A stretch of 64,000 nt of DNA, from positions 8,998,844 to 9,062,843 of the forward strand of contig OX030957.1 of the NCBI GenBank assembly GCA_943735955.1, given 5' to 3'. Below, piece by piece: positions 38,701-49,145 of this stretch. Each line of letters starts with the position of its first letter. The first letter of the stretch is position 1. The translations under genes and the position numbers were made by a program. Under the pieces are notes generated by a model. That model did no database searches and was not told the origin of the DNA. It worked only from the letters and a program-made list of their open reading frames with translations. The DNA is from Piscicola geometra. Its lineage: Eukaryota; Annelida; Clitellata; Hirudinida; Piscicolidae.

Positions 38701-41700
38701 GCTGATGAACTCAAAGTTTTCAAAAACTTCAGTGCATAAATTGGTTGTAGCCATGTTCTTTTTATCACACATGTTCCTAGACTTGTTGTTACTGTTGTTG
38801 GTGTGAGCTTTATTCGTGTGATTATTTCTCTCAAGATTCTGTGTAGTTGTAATCTTATCATCATTGTATCTTTCAACTACACGAATTTTTTCTACATCAT
38901 TGTGTTTTTCATTTTTCTTTTTTTCGATGTCCTTCTTTATTGCAGTTTCCTCGACAGTCCAGCGATTGGCGATGGAGATAAGCTCTTCTAAAGTCTCTAA
39001 AACTCTGAAATAAACACACACGTTTGACGTAAATACGGGCACATTATTTTACTTTTTAAAATAAAAATTTCAAGTTAAAATGGCTAACTGATTTATGTGT
39101 AGTGCTTAATACAAAAAGAAATAAAAAAGTCCAAGTAAGCAGAGAAACATGAAAGTTTTAACAGCCACCGTTCATTTCAAAGAATTAAAAACCACGTGAA
39201 ACATTATAATAATTATATAAATTATATTTCAGTTAAAGATTCAAAATTTTTATAGATTAAATTGCATTAGTGCGATGTTCAAAAAAGTTTGAAACATTAT
39301 ACGAACATTGAGCAGTTGTGGTTCTGGAAGGAGTTCATCGGCAGGTCCAATAAACGATCGATGAGATTTGCTGACAAGCGAGCAACCTTGGAAATGTTTG
39401 AGTGAAATAATTACTTCTATGGAAACCGCATGGAAACTGTCTAAGATGAAATCACGAAAAAGAAATATGTATGTGAAAAGTCAAAAAAATGGCACGATAC
39501 ATCAAGTGCGAATAGATTGATTAGAACATTAATGTTACTTGAGGATCAAGTGATGCAAAGACCAACACATCCCTGACAAGATCGATCGCGTCATCCATGA
39601 TGTCATCGCTTGTAGGAAAAATTTCATCTATTTTGTTTATGTCATCATTACCAACCACGTCTACGTCAACATTAATGCCACCATCTTTGGGCCTGTCGTT
39701 AAGATTGTTCAGAACAGAATTGTCTTTCACGCCATTGTTCACCAAAAAGTTTGGATGCTCTTTGACTAGCATGTAGTCACCAATCTTCTTCAAATCACAA
39801 AAAACGTCTTGGTAATGCTCCTTCTTGGTTTCTCGTTGTTTTGAAAGGTTTTGGTGTGTTGAAGCCAGATCTCTGCATTCTTTTAGACGGTTTAAGTTTT
39901 CTTCACTTACATAATTTTTTTTCGTATTCATATTTATTTTTTCTGTAATATCGGTTTTCTTTCTGGTTTCGCGTTCGTTTTTGTCATCTTTTCCGCTAGA
40001 CGCTATATTCATTCTTGAAGATCTGAGATTCACGTGGTGGGTGTAATTCGAAATTTCTATCAAATACTTTGTGAGAATTTTTTTTGCTTCTTTAGAATTT
40101 CCAATTTCCTGTTGTTGAATTTTTCATTAGAAATCGGAATATTTCAGATAATTATAAGAATTACGACATTATGACTTAAAAGTAACGTTTTGAATACTGA
40201 AATGTGAACATTTTAAGTTTATAAAAACATGAAAAGTCAAACCACTTCAATGTGAAATAAGAGATGAAATAAAAAAATCAATCGTGCGGTCAAAATGAAT
40301 CACAAACCTCAGAGCAATTAAGCAGATTGGGGAGCGACCAAAGAGCAGTTAAGTGCTTGTTATTTGAGGATCTCTTGGAAAAAGTCTTTGTCATTTTGAA
40401 TTCTTTTTCACCATGTGTTTGTGTTTTTAAATTGAATAATGAAAAAATGTTATTTGAGGTTGAAGAAAATGGAATGATTTTTGTAAGATTCTGGTTGTTG
40501 TCATATCGTGACGATTCTTGTTGGAACTCTTCAACGAGATTTGTTTTCGATTCTTTTGACAAACGTTTTATTTTATATTTTTGAATGACATGTTTTTTTC
40601 CATACCATTTTGGCTCTTCAAGGCCAGCCCCTGATACGGCTTGCTGACAAAATCTAGTAGCGAAGTAGCCAGATCTCCTTGGACACTCGACGGATGACAT
40701 GGAGTTGGAAGGAGTGGCTGGCCAAATGATGAAACCATATGAAGTTGTTGAACTATCTTGTGGACATGTTACTGAAAAATAAGTGTAAAATTAAATGGCT
40801 TTAAAAAACAATTTTCTACATATTACTTTGAAATTAAACATTAAACTATAAGATAACAACTTTATTGTCATTTATACAAATTTATTTTATTTAATAATTT
40901 TTTGTTCAAAATTTTTTAAAAAAAAGATTTGTATAAAGATCTTCACGATGGCATTCAAATCCGTTCTTTATATGACGTTTATCTTAGTAGGAGTGGTTTT
41001 AAAAAGTCATTTTTCAAGCTCTCTGAACAATCACTAATTGGAAGGCATTCAAATAGTTGAACATCATTTTAAAGATATCTTTCTTTGCTCTTTTGTTCAA
41101 TTGAAAATTGTTATCATACTTTTTATTTTGGAACTATTTTGTATCATCAATTGCATTTAATTGTCAAGGTTATTCAGCAAAATTTGTATGCAAACGTTCT
41201 AGAAAAGGAACTCAAATTTTCATTAATTCAGTGTTATACATCTATCTGAGCAACCATTCTCTAATCCACCTGTCACACTAACCCTTATAAGTATCGTCGA
41301 TGCAATTCATGGATCTAAACGATGAAATTACTAAGTCTATTATCTTTCTTGCCTATCATTTAATGCAATATAAAGACATCATTTTATGAATATCTGTACC
41401 ACGATGCCACCGCTTTCAGCAATATACCTTGCAAGGAACACGGTATAACTTGACTTTTGTTGTAACAGACAGCGCCTCTTCTGCACTCTTTCGCTTCACA
41501 GTCCGCCAATCTGATGCCGCACGCCACACCTGCAAATCAGCGTGCGTAATCTTAATTGTTTTTGAATCTTTTTTAATGAGTTTTGGTTGGTAATTTTTTG
41601 ATTTAAATTTCATTATATAATCTTTTCATATTATACAAGTTTGTTACTTTTTTATTGTTTTATTAATTTTTGAATTTACATTCATTATTTACATTTTAAG

Positions 41701-44700
41701 TTAATTGAATCACAATAAAAGAAAAGAAATATGCGTACAATCTTCAACTCACGACCATGACATAGCTATAAATTTAAAACTTAATTCTTTTTTTATGTCT
41801 TTTTAATTATTCTACTGAAGTTTTCTGACTTTAGTTAAATGGCTAAAGCAATATATTAATTTTAAAAAATTATTTTCTTTTTACGTATAAAGCACAATTT
41901 TTCATGAAACCTCAACCAAGAATAATCCTATTTAGGAATAAATTATTAATAAAACTAATAAAATTAGCTTAAAAGGCTCTGAAACAGCTATTAAAATTTT
42001 GTTCAAATGAGTTTGTCTAAATAATATAATTACAGTTTTTTTAATTTAGAAATATTAAACTTGTATTTATTCATAAAAATAGAGTTTTTACATGTTTGAA
42101 CATGTATATTAAGTATATGACTTCAGAAAAACATTTTTAGTGCCTAACATAACTAAATGAATTTTTATTTTTAAAAAACAAAACCATATCAAACATATTT
42201 GAAAATTATAAAAAAGTTGATCCACAAACTCAATTTGAGTTTGCATAAAATGCATATAACTTTAAAAATAATTTTATTAAATTGAAATGAGCATCAAAAA
42301 CTTGATAAACTTTGTATAGAAAATAAATAAAGAAAAACTTATCAGATATTTATAAATGAACAATAAATAAATAGTTCAACCAAAAAAATTGTTGGTTAGC
42401 ATAATTATGCATAATAATCTACAAAAATATTTCAAGTTATATACTCAATGTATTTAATATATTCCTATTCTGTCTTTTATAGAAAGACAACGTTTTTATA
42501 ACTGTATATGTATATGCATGGCTTCAAAAAAGACATTAAAAATGATGGAAAATGCAGTAAAAAAATAATAAACATAGTCAGACTTTTAAAAAATCCTTTA
42601 AAATAAGGTTTTTGAAATTGAATTGTTTTCTATAAATCTCTGAATATTTAACATAGCAAATCTTGAATGGCTTCTTATCTGATGAAATCATTAAAAGCCT
42701 CAAATAATTGAATCTCAAGACCCAAATCAGAAAAAGCTATTAAAATGGCTTTTATCTGGCTTTCCCAGAGTAATTGAAGTTTCAACAAACATCGAGTTTT
42801 TATAAAATAAGAAACTTTTTGAAATTTAATTTACTTTAACCTCTGCACACGAAAAAAGCTCAAAAAACTATTTTTTCAACAGCTCACCAGCAAAGCCAGA
42901 TTGACAGCGGCAAATTTCGCCTCCGATTCCATCTTCAACACAAATTCCCCCGTTCAGACATCCCAGCAGGCTCTTACTTTGACACTTCTTGTACTTCTCA
43001 CAATGCTGGCCGTAAAAGCCCTGCTTACAAACACATCTGTAGCCAGAATTACTTTGTTCCTGTCGAAAAAAAAGTACATTAGAATTTTATATTTTAATGA
43101 TAATTGTGTGAATAGTCTTTCGTTAAAGTTTTCAAATACTGATTACTTTCGATACTTTATTAGTTAAATTAAAAGCTATTTAATTGAAAAAGAATATCAT
43201 TGTCTAAAACAATCTCCAAGTTTTAAAATTGTAATCAAGCCATTTGGAAAACTCAGATGCACTCCTCGCACTTTTTCACCTGACAAAGTCCATTAAGGTT
43301 GCACGTATCTTCAAGCAAGCAAGGGTTGAAGATTTCGCATTTGTGGCCGCTGTATCCCTTCAGACATTCACATTTGTAATAGGGAAAAAGAAGCCTCTTG
43401 CTGTCATTTCTTTCAATATGACTAAATTCTTTATTTTTAAAAGAAAAAGTTGATTTATTTTCAAAATGATTTCTTTTTTCCGCGTGCGAAACCGATGTTT
43501 CCAATTTGTTTCTATCTAGGCCATATCTTTTCACACACTCCCCATCGTTGTAACACTTTTTGTCTCTCATGTTGCATGGAGTTTCCAGTTCACAAAAAAC
43601 TCCTTGGAACTTCTCAGTGCAAACACACATGTAATGAACTTCATCCTCATCAGGCCTTATGTTTGTTTTAATTAAGGTTACGTTACGACTTACTCCTGCT
43701 TTGAAGACAGCTTCACTATCAGAAAGTCCTCTTTCAAGCAGACTTTGGTCAATCTTATTTGTAAAAAACTTTTCACAAAACCCTCCGTTCAAACACCCTT
43801 TGCTAGCACAAGAAGGATCTCCGGTGTGGCGCTTTGAGATTTTTTTGGTTTTTTGTCTCTGCGCATTAGACATGTGCTCTGTTTGAACGTGACTAATTAT
43901 ATTGCTGTATGGATCCGTTCGTTTCTTTTTTTCATTACTTTGATGAGTTTTATTACTTTTATAATTCACAATTATCGAATTGGAAAGATTGAATTTTCCC
44001 AAAACTTTCAAGTTTGGTTTTTTATCTCTTTCAATTTTTCCGACTAAAACGTTTTTGTAATAATTTTTGAACATTCCATTTATTTTTGGTTTTTGATCAT
44101 GTCCAAGTGTCTTTCCATAAGCTAATGCTTTGTTGTAAAAACCATTATCATAATGACCATTAATCATTCCGTAATTTTTTTTATCAAGATGCTTGTCGGT
44201 TCTGTGCTTTTCTAAGACGGCAATAATGGCAGCCATATTCATTCTACGCGTACTTCTTTCTTCAATATTATTTTTATTTTTGTTAATTTTTGACTCGGAA
44301 ATAGTGTTGTATTTATCTATTTTTCCAGAAATTGTATCTTCAAATTTAAAATTGTCTTCGTCTTTATTTTTTAAAGTAGAAACTTTAACCGAGTTTTTAT
44401 AGATATTAAAATTATTCAAATTGCTATTGGCTACAAAAATATTGTTGATTCTTTCGTCACTAACATCTCCATCAATCTCATCATGCTGACATTTACCGCC
44501 AACGTTCCTCATTCTACGACTGCATTGAACAGTTGTATTTATATTAAATCCTTGAATTACTGCTGCTTTAATATTTATTAATAGTTTATTTAAATATTCA
44601 TATTTTTCGAAATGTTTTTTATGAACGTCGTGAGACATTTCATCGAAATCGCCGTCTTCACTAATTTCTTTTTTATTATTTTCATTCTCCTCACCATCAC

Positions 44701-46552
44701 AACTTTCATTATCATTAATCATTTGGTGTTTCATGTTATCTCCATCACCATCATTTTCAATATTTTCGTTGTTTTCGCTAACAATGAAACTTTTCTTTTC
44801 ATCGCCTTTTACTTTGCCTAGATGACTTTTTTTCCCCACATTACGGTTTTTCCATCTCCTTTCTACATCATCTTTTCTTTCAATTCCATGAAATTCATTA
44901 ATTTTTTCAAAGTTCAAAAGTTTTATCTTTGATATACGCATGCCTACCTTCAATAATTTTATTATTATTTCAGTTTTAATGTATTTGTTGAGATTACTGA
45001 AGTGGTGAGCTGATTGCTGTAGTTTTTCGAAAAAAGTGTGAAGATACACATTGCTTCGAGGTATGGTTTTGCAGCGAGAGTAGTTGTTACGTTGTTGAGA
45101 TACGAAAAAACGATTAAAAAAGTTGTTTCTTTTTTTTTTATTCTTTTTTTTCGGTAACTTTTTTGTAGTATAAACATTTTTAAAACTAATTATAGACAAA
45201 TTTTTATTTTCAGTTATCGCAAATATATTATCGAACTCAAACGTATTTTGAAAAATAATAATTGTTTTTAGCTTCATTAAAGTGTAGTTGCTGTTTCTAT
45301 TTTTTATTTTTAAGACTGAAATAATTTTCCAGCTTTTATTTAAGCCAACAAGATTTTCGAAAAGGTTTACGTCTCTTTTAATATACAATGATTTCTTTTT
45401 CTCTAATTTTGCATCGATACTAGACAATTTATTTTTCTTTTTTTTCGTTATTTTGAGCACCAATCCACTTTTGTGCCATACACAATTTTTATAATTTGAT
45501 TTCGTAATAGGATTCGAAATTGGGTTATTACTACTTAAGTCTTGACCCGCCTCTAAAATGTTTCTTTTCGAAATTTCACCGTTGAAAAATCTAAGCCTAG
45601 TATCAAGATATTTATTCAAAAAACAAATAGAAAGTTTTTTCCAAAAAGATGTGTAGTTTGCAATACTTTTAATCAACTTTTTTAATGTCTTTTTTGCAAT
45701 ATCAACTGAAGAAAGGATTGAACGAGGTCTTCTTAGCTGTTTCTTTACGTCGGCAGGTCTTTTGAAACCTTCAAAGTTTTCTTTGTTTCTAGTTTTTGTT
45801 TTATAACTTTTTTTTGTCGATGGTTTTCTGTCCCAAGTTTTGTTGAGTTCTGGCATTTGTCTGATTGAAGTAGTCGAATCTTCATTCATTCCATTTGAAT
45901 TTTTTTGCTTTTTGAAGATTAAGCTGGAAGTGATCAAAATGATAATATTATTGTATTTTTTCTTTTCATCATCGCATTTGTGGGAAAATATTAAGTTGTT
46001 TATTATGAAAAAATATTTATTGTACAGACAATTTAGTTTATTTCTTGGGCTACAAACATTATGAATACTCAAGACTGTGTCGCTTGTATGTTTGTGCTTC
46101 TTTTTATGGCTTTGATTATCTTTTCGGTAATAAATTATGTTGTTTTTACTTGTTTTTCTGTTTATAAATAAAAGACAAACAATAGGTTTAATATCATCAC
46201 TATAAACAATACTATTTACAGCCATAATAGTAGTTGTGTTTTCTAAACATTGTTTTATATATCTCGGAATGTAACTAAAAAAAATTTTCCGGCTTTTTAG
46301 GTTGTTTTTATTTTTGGCACAACTTCTAGTTTCTTTCGTCGAAATCGCATCACTATCACATTTATCGTCAACATCTACATCTTTCGCTTCATTTTTAACG
46401 TTTAACTTTTGAGTTAAGTTATGAGTGTCGAATGTATTTTCATCATAAAATATGTTTTGAAACATGATTGGTGGGTATAAACTGAACCAGTTTTTTCCTC
46501 CTCTGAAGTTGAAATATGGTTTCATTTTATTATGGTATTCAGAACTTTCCAT
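28309..46552 (-). CDS. Divergent Celsr/Flamingo-like adhesion GPCR, 15 exons
   Basis: Minus-strand join, 5' to 3': 46552-43280, 43059-42888, 41529-41428, 40771-40308, 40108-39528, 39004-38662, 37096-36437, 35814-35775, 35466-35375, 35296-35172, 34280-33640, 33492-33420, 33298-33173, 31938-31854, 29739-28309. All phases match, giving about 2735 residues. Domains: charged N-terminal region (1 to about 900), EGF 1-4 and a partial fifth (about 900-1183), HormR with its four Cys (1183-1337), GAIN-like helices and strands (1338-1878), degenerate GPS (1879-1909), 7TM (about 1920-2310), cytoplasmic tail (about 2315-2735). Celsr proteins share EGF-HormR-GAIN-7TM order, a long spacer in their first EGF and an atypical GPS. 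Cadherin and laminin G domains are absent here. No signal peptide follows the first ATG, so 5' exons are probably missing. Adhesion GPCR class is firm; the Celsr link is inference. Confidence 0.75.
30134..30300 (+). repeat. tRNA-derived SINE family B
   Basis: GTTGGCT and AGCCAAC form a perfect seven-base acceptor-like stem spaced like a tRNA, with B-box AGTTCGAATCC. The T stem does not pair and no CCA-ready tRNA is formed. The body follows (TTTCACGACTTATGTCGTGT) and ends GGGCGCTATACAAAACTG, a 3' end similar to the LINE tails at 11536 and 20876. Confidence 0.75.
30470..30790 (-). mobile_element. LINE reverse-transcriptase scrap
   Basis: The minus strand, with stops, reads RWMQYFEKL, then ELRKIKGNKSDGLDGIPLKA and CLRKTAVELLMKFFNKII. 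This is the start of a LINE RT domain (R-W-x-x-Y-F-x-x-L, then K-x-x-G-x-D-G-I-P). It is separate from the 14-17 kb element. Confidence 0.7.
31854..31938 (-). CDS. Adhesion GPCR exon 14: ICL3
   Basis: An 85-nt exon after ttattttgcag, phase 2 in and phase 0 out (CAG before gttgtc). It reads SKHKRPKFHSDSLPASFRGS, then FSQRQEIQ, a basic loop between TM5 and TM6. It is the only phase-compatible bridge I found between exons 13 and 15. Confidence 0.7.
31939..33172 (-). other. Adhesion GPCR intron 13
   Basis: gtaagt to ttttgcag. AT-rich; nothing recognised. Confidence 0.7.
33173..33298 (-). CDS. Adhesion GPCR exon 13: ECL2 Cys and TM5
   Basis: Acceptor aacacctag, phase 2. RCFEDSFFEVKRWVIEYVPL supplies the ECL2 Cys that should pair with the TM3 Cys, then VCLVVCFYFCVRLGYNKI is TM5. 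Strong donor AAAGAG before gtaagt, phase 2. Confidence 0.8.
33420..33492 (-). CDS. Adhesion GPCR exon 12: TM4
   Basis: A 73-nt exon after ttttttgcag, phase 1. It reads ILAIIQSFVLLALSFVAKPL, completing TM4, then QPDE. Donor GAGAG before gtagaa, phase 2. Confidence 0.75.
33640..34280 (-). CDS. Adhesion GPCR exon 11: TM2, TM3, giant ICL2, start of TM4
   Basis: Acceptor tcaaacag, phase 2. TM2 is LLHLSSSFAF through FSLILLVLD. TM3 starts at the extracellular Cys in GKICIVFKTLN and keeps the Trp of HIWLVFLCHYVHL at adhesion-GPCR spacing from that Cys. Then about 130 hydrophilic residues (2019-2150), Glu/Lys/Asn/Ser-rich, precede KLPLRMLRMSLIVC, the start of TM4. Perfect donor CA before gtgagt, phase 1. 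Confidence 0.8.
34281..35171 (-). other. Adhesion GPCR intron 10
   Basis: gtgaat to caaacag between TM1 and TM2 exons. An open minus-strand stretch at 34281-34403 lies just before the acceptor but is not in phase with exon 10. Otherwise featureless. Confidence 0.65.
35172..35296 (-). CDS. Adhesion GPCR exon 10: stalk and TM1
   Basis: Acceptor ttttatag, phase 0. NFSLALTGTVEEE is followed by the hydrophobic MRIFRLFCLVASILSCFILT (TM1). Donor AGCGG before gtgaat, phase 2. Confidence 0.75.
35375..35466 (-). CDS. Adhesion GPCR exon 9: degenerate GPS
   Basis: Acceptor atttttag-like attttag, phase 1. Reads VWSVDGVETKRIKGG, then RVQCCVRVQGYYAISD. It aligns with the second half of a GPS (W-S-x-x-G, then V-x-C-x-C-x-H-L-T-x-F-A-V-L). 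The two Cys are adjacent (1897-1898) and the cleavage tripeptide is not H-L-T/S. Donor GAT before gttagt, phase 0. Confidence 0.7.
35775..35814 (-). CDS. Adhesion GPCR exon 8: 40-nt micro-exon, start of GPS
   Basis: Too short to find by ORF length. Between cattcaacag and gttagt, phase 0 in and phase 1 out, it reads FSSDFRCVKWSSN. C-V-x-W is the first-Cys block of the GPS motif (C-V-F-W in Celsr-type receptors), and the phases join exons 7 and 9 exactly. Confidence 0.65.
35861..36060 (+). repeat. 12-bp minisatellite
   Basis: About 16 tandem copies of ACTCATCCATCT with C/T and A/G variants (ATCCGTCTACCC and similar). It lies in adhesion GPCR intron 7, and its apparent frame (IHLLTHPSTH) is repeat translation, not a gene. 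Confidence 0.9.
36437..37096 (-). CDS. Adhesion GPCR exon 7: GAIN-B-like region
   Basis: Acceptor atttccag, phase 0; 220 codons. Begins KTPSFRVFLENWNSLRS, has long charged linkers, then FNKFETHINLMNLKVNTD and ends CIVLIEVVYVK, which fits the last GAIN beta-strands before the GPS. Donor GTAAAG before gttggt, phase 0. Confidence 0.7.
37097..38661 (-). other. Adhesion GPCR intron 6
   Basis: gtaacc to tttccag. A GC-richer patch at 37880-38100 has an open minus-strand stretch (LLTSNQNRPCSTRLCVKNDK) but no convincing acceptor, and the flanking exons already join in phase. Could be an unused or alternative exon. Confidence 0.5.
38662..39004 (-). CDS. Adhesion GPCR exon 6: GAIN-like helix and charged insert
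   Basis: Acceptor tatttcag, phase 2. It begins VLETLEELISIANRWTVEE, which resembles the GAIN helix that ends in a conserved Trp, then about 60 Lys/Asn/Glu-rich residues, then TEVFENFEFISIESS. Donor TTCCAA before gtaacc, phase 0. Confidence 0.65.
39005..39527 (-). other. Adhesion GPCR intron 5, with possible extra exon
   Basis: A minus-strand open stretch at about 39297-39453 follows catcttag and is richer in GC than the rest. It might be an additional exon; no choice of splice sites is clearly best. Confidence 0.45.
39528..40108 (-). CDS. Adhesion GPCR exon 5: GAIN-A-like region
   Basis: Acceptor acaacag, phase 0, reading EIGNSKEAKKILTKYLIEIS, a long polar stretch, then IMDDAIDLVRDVLVFASLDP, amphipathic helices as in GAIN subdomain A. 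The 3' end is uncertain: ATTAAT before gttcta (39528, phase 2) fits the next exon; CTCAA before gtaaca (39539, phase 0) has a better donor but wrong phase. An open frame at about 39297-39453 (HAVSIEVIISLKHFQGCSLV) could be an extra exon joining them. Confidence 0.6.
40308..40771 (-). CDS. Adhesion GPCR exon 4: HormR domain with long insert
   Basis: Acceptor tttttcag, phase 1. It starts VTCPQDSS, FIIWPAT, VECPRRSGYFATRFC and ends LWSLPNLLNCSE. These are the four Cys and the W-P-x-T, C-P, G-x-x-A-x-R-x-C and P-x-L-x-N-C landmarks of a hormone-receptor domain. About 95 hydrophilic residues (from KWYGKKHVIQ to KHLTAL) are inserted before the last Trp and Cys with no intron, so the insert is translated. 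Donor GAG before gtttgt, phase 0. Confidence 0.8.
40772..42887 (-). other. Adhesion GPCR introns 2 and 3
   Basis: Two AT-rich introns (42887-41530 and 41427-40772) around exon 3. No repeats or ORFs of note. Confidence 0.65.
41428..41529 (-). CDS. Adhesion GPCR exon 3: partial fifth EGF-like module
   Basis: Acceptor atttgcag, phase 1. It reads VACGIRLADCEAKECRRGAV, then CYNKSQVIPCSLQG. The first Cys closes EGF4; the rest has only four Cys before the exon ends (donor CAAG before gtatat, phase 1), so the module is incomplete or laminin-EGF-like. In Celsr proteins a laminin-EGF unit sits just before HormR, which this may echo. Confidence 0.75.
42888..43059 (-). CDS. Adhesion GPCR exon 2: EGF3 end and EGF4
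   Basis: Starts after tcgacag in phase 0 and reads GYRCVCKQGFYGQHCE, completing EGF3, then a compact EGF4 (KKCQSKSLLGCLNGGICVED, then ICRCQSGFAG). Donor GCTG before gtgagc, phase 1. Confidence 0.85.
43280..46552 (-). CDS. Adhesion GPCR exon 1: long charged region, EGF1, EGF2, half of EGF3
   Basis: A single open frame of 1091 codons. Residues 1 to about 900 are Lys-, Asn-, Asp- and Glu-rich with no domain I recognise. Then come EGF1 (SCASKGCLNGGFCEK, a spacer of about 50 residues, then MCVCTEKFQGVFCE), EGF2 (TPCNMRDKKCYNDGECVK, spacer, YYKCECLKGYSGHKCE) and the first half of EGF3. The donor is TGTCAG before gtgaaa (43280, phase 0). The frame remains open about 60 bases upstream of the ATG, and an acceptor-like AATACAG lies just before it, so this may be an internal exon rather than the first. 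Confidence 0.75.
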
Positions 46553-48392
46553 GTTTCTTGAATCTGTATTGAAAATAATAATTGTTGAAGTGATAACTTC
46601 TTGACGTTGAATAACATAATGTTTTTTTTAAACTTTATCTAAATTCCACACAAAAAAAGTTCAAGTTTTATTTGAGAATGTCTGTAGGTGTTGCCGCCCA
46701 GTGCTCCAACACGCCAATACATCTTGTAGAAGTCGATTAAATAAACGCTACTTAAATTCGAATTCTCATTTATATTCTGTTTTATTTGATACAAAAATAT
46801 TTTATTTTATGCTATTAAAATGGTTTTTAGTCTTACAATTTAACTAAAAACGTTAATTTTTTTCAATTTTTAAAAAGTGAATTAATTAGTGAAGTTTTCA
46901 ATCCTTTGAAGAAAACAAAACTTTGACATGCCACTATAGAAGCCAACCTTGCTGGCAATGCAGCAGGGGCAGCGATCTGCTGCAAATCATGTTAGGTCCT
47001 ATCCAGCACGGACAATCCTGGGAGGGTCTGAGGGCCAGGATCCCCTCTCCCCACACTTAAAAAAACATTTTCTAACTTCTGTTTTTAAACGAATATTTAT
47101 GTAAGCAATAAATAGTTTTGTTTTAGACAGCTATAACTATAACTACACATACTCACAAGGTTTTACTATGTAAAAATTGTGTTTTATGCAATGTTTGACG
47201 ATTATATTCGCATCAAAACAAGAGTTTTAAAATGTTTTTGTTATTTAAATGGGGTTTTCCACATTGCCCTCACTACCAAAAAGTGGGGGGTCTGGACCAG
47301 ACGACCCCCCAGGATCGCCGCCCATGCAATGCAGCAAAACCTTGTTTGTCAGCAGCTTCTGATTTCGCTGAAATTATGTTTTCCAGACGCATAAAGTGCC
47401 ATCCTAAATGAGTAACTTACGGCGGCATAACGCAATTATGCCAAAAATTAAGAAATTTAGCGTGGTTGTATCTAGCTTCTATGCCTGACTTAATGCAATT
47501 GTTGAAGTTAACTTCTTGCTGGGGATTCGCATAGACGAGAAAATCTAATTAATTTCAATGAAATTTTAAAATAAATATTGAAACTATTTTCAAAAACATC
47601 ATTTGGCCATAGAACTTTGTTTATCAGTGGAAAACATGATTTAATTTTAATGCCGTGAAAAACTTTCTCTATTAATGTTTTGTTTTACTTTTGAGAAGTT
47701 AATTCAGTTATAAATTTCTTACTCCATTTAAAAAAAAGTAAGTTGAAAAACAAATGTTACAGTTTTAAAAAATATGTATCTAGTTACAAAAGAAACAACT
47801 TTGTTTAAATAAAAATGTAGTTCGAAGCATAATTCATTTTTAGCTATTCTTTAGAAAAATATATTCATCAGAAAAAGGTATTGAAAGAAATTAAAAAAAT
47901 AAAAATAATAAAGTGTATCGAAACTATAAAACCTAAGCATCGTTGAGGGGGGCTCACAAAGAAAAGAAAATCTCATTTAAACCACGAATCGAATTCTAAA
48001 AGTAGGAGATCAAAATGAATAAAAAGGTTGTTTCATGAAACCTTTAAACTAGTCATGTTTAAAGATTATCATAAAGGTTAAAAGATAAACTTTTCATCAG
48101 TAAATAAAGTTTAAATATAAATAACATTTATCATGGAAAATCTTCTGACTTAAGGAAAATATACAGTAGAATAAGCAAACCCATTTTTTTAAACTTTAAA
48201 AAAGTAATGCTAACCACATGTTTTATAAGAAAAATTTAAATAAAATTAATTTCGAGGAAAAGATTTCGAGCTGATTCTTGATCAAGAATATGAGTGTGAA
48301 GGATCACATTTATGTGAGAAAAAGTGTTTTTAGTGGGTGGCATGCTTTCAAACTTTTAAGATGGCGTAAACTTGACTTAAAAGCAATAACGC
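46553..48392. other. Upstream of the adhesion GPCR; transposon debris
   Basis: GC-rich patches at 46930-47060 and 47255-47345 stand out (for example CCAGGATCCCCTCTCCCC and a CATGGGCGGCGATCCTGGGG end in reverse). They look like fragments of old DNA elements related to 12890-13280. No exon is seen. Confidence 0.45.
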
Positions 48393-48597
48393 TTAACCCA
48401 TTAACGCATGACTCAAAGGAATTAATTAATTTTTTAACATTTTATTGAAAACCCGATTCTAACAAATAAAATCAAAAAATTAGTCTGAAATATTTTATAC
48501 AAAAAAAGTTATGATGAAAATAAAAAATGTCCTTAAAAAAGGACGCTATGCATTGCTACCGACGGTAATCACGATTCGTGGTAGATGCTGAAGCACT

Positions 48598-49133
48598 CCA
48601 AATGTAAAGCTACATTACATTTAAGGCATTTCTTTTGCACTTTCTTTCCACATTGCTTGCATCTTTTTTGGCCATCTCCAATTTGACTAATAAAATGATC
48701 TTATTAGTTTGGATACCACCGATCCACCAAGGCCTAAATCGCTATTGCACTCTTCTGATGCTCCTTGATATGGGTTTACCAAATAACCAAGCCTATTATT
48801 TAGACGCCAAACTGTATTCCCAAACCTTATAGGTTTCCCTCTGATAAGTTCTTTTGACGAATGCCTCCAATAATATGGCACGATTGATTCATCAATTGCC
48901 AAATGACATTCTTTGGGCTAAAACTTGTGAAATCTTTCATTCATAGCATCAAATAATGGACGCACTTTGGCCATTCTGCCTAACTTATTAATTTTCTCTT
49001 TGTCATTGCAATGAAAATATCTTAATAATTATTCAAATCTGTTGACAGTTATAGCATTGCTTACAGCTAGATTGTGTCCATGGTCGCTTTGTTCGCAATA
49101 CATCCTGCGATTTGCCAAAGGAACATAGCCTCT
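48598..49133 (-). pseudogene. piggyBac transposase remnant
   Basis: Minus-strand frame from about 49133: YVPLANRRMYCEQSDHGHNL, then a stop, LRYFHCNDKEKINKLGRMAK, VRPLFDAMNERFHKF, a stop, then HLAIDESIVPYYWRHSSKEL, IRGKPIRFG, DLGLGGSVVSKLI. The acidic I-D-E-S and D-L-G-L-G blocks belong to the DDE_Tnp_1_7 catalytic domain. After a deletion and frame change comes the C-terminal Cys finger (RCKQCGKK, KKCLKCNVALHLECFSIYHE). Two in-frame stops and the deletion make it inactive. Confidence 0.85.
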
Positions 49134-49145
49134 TGAATTTGAGGG

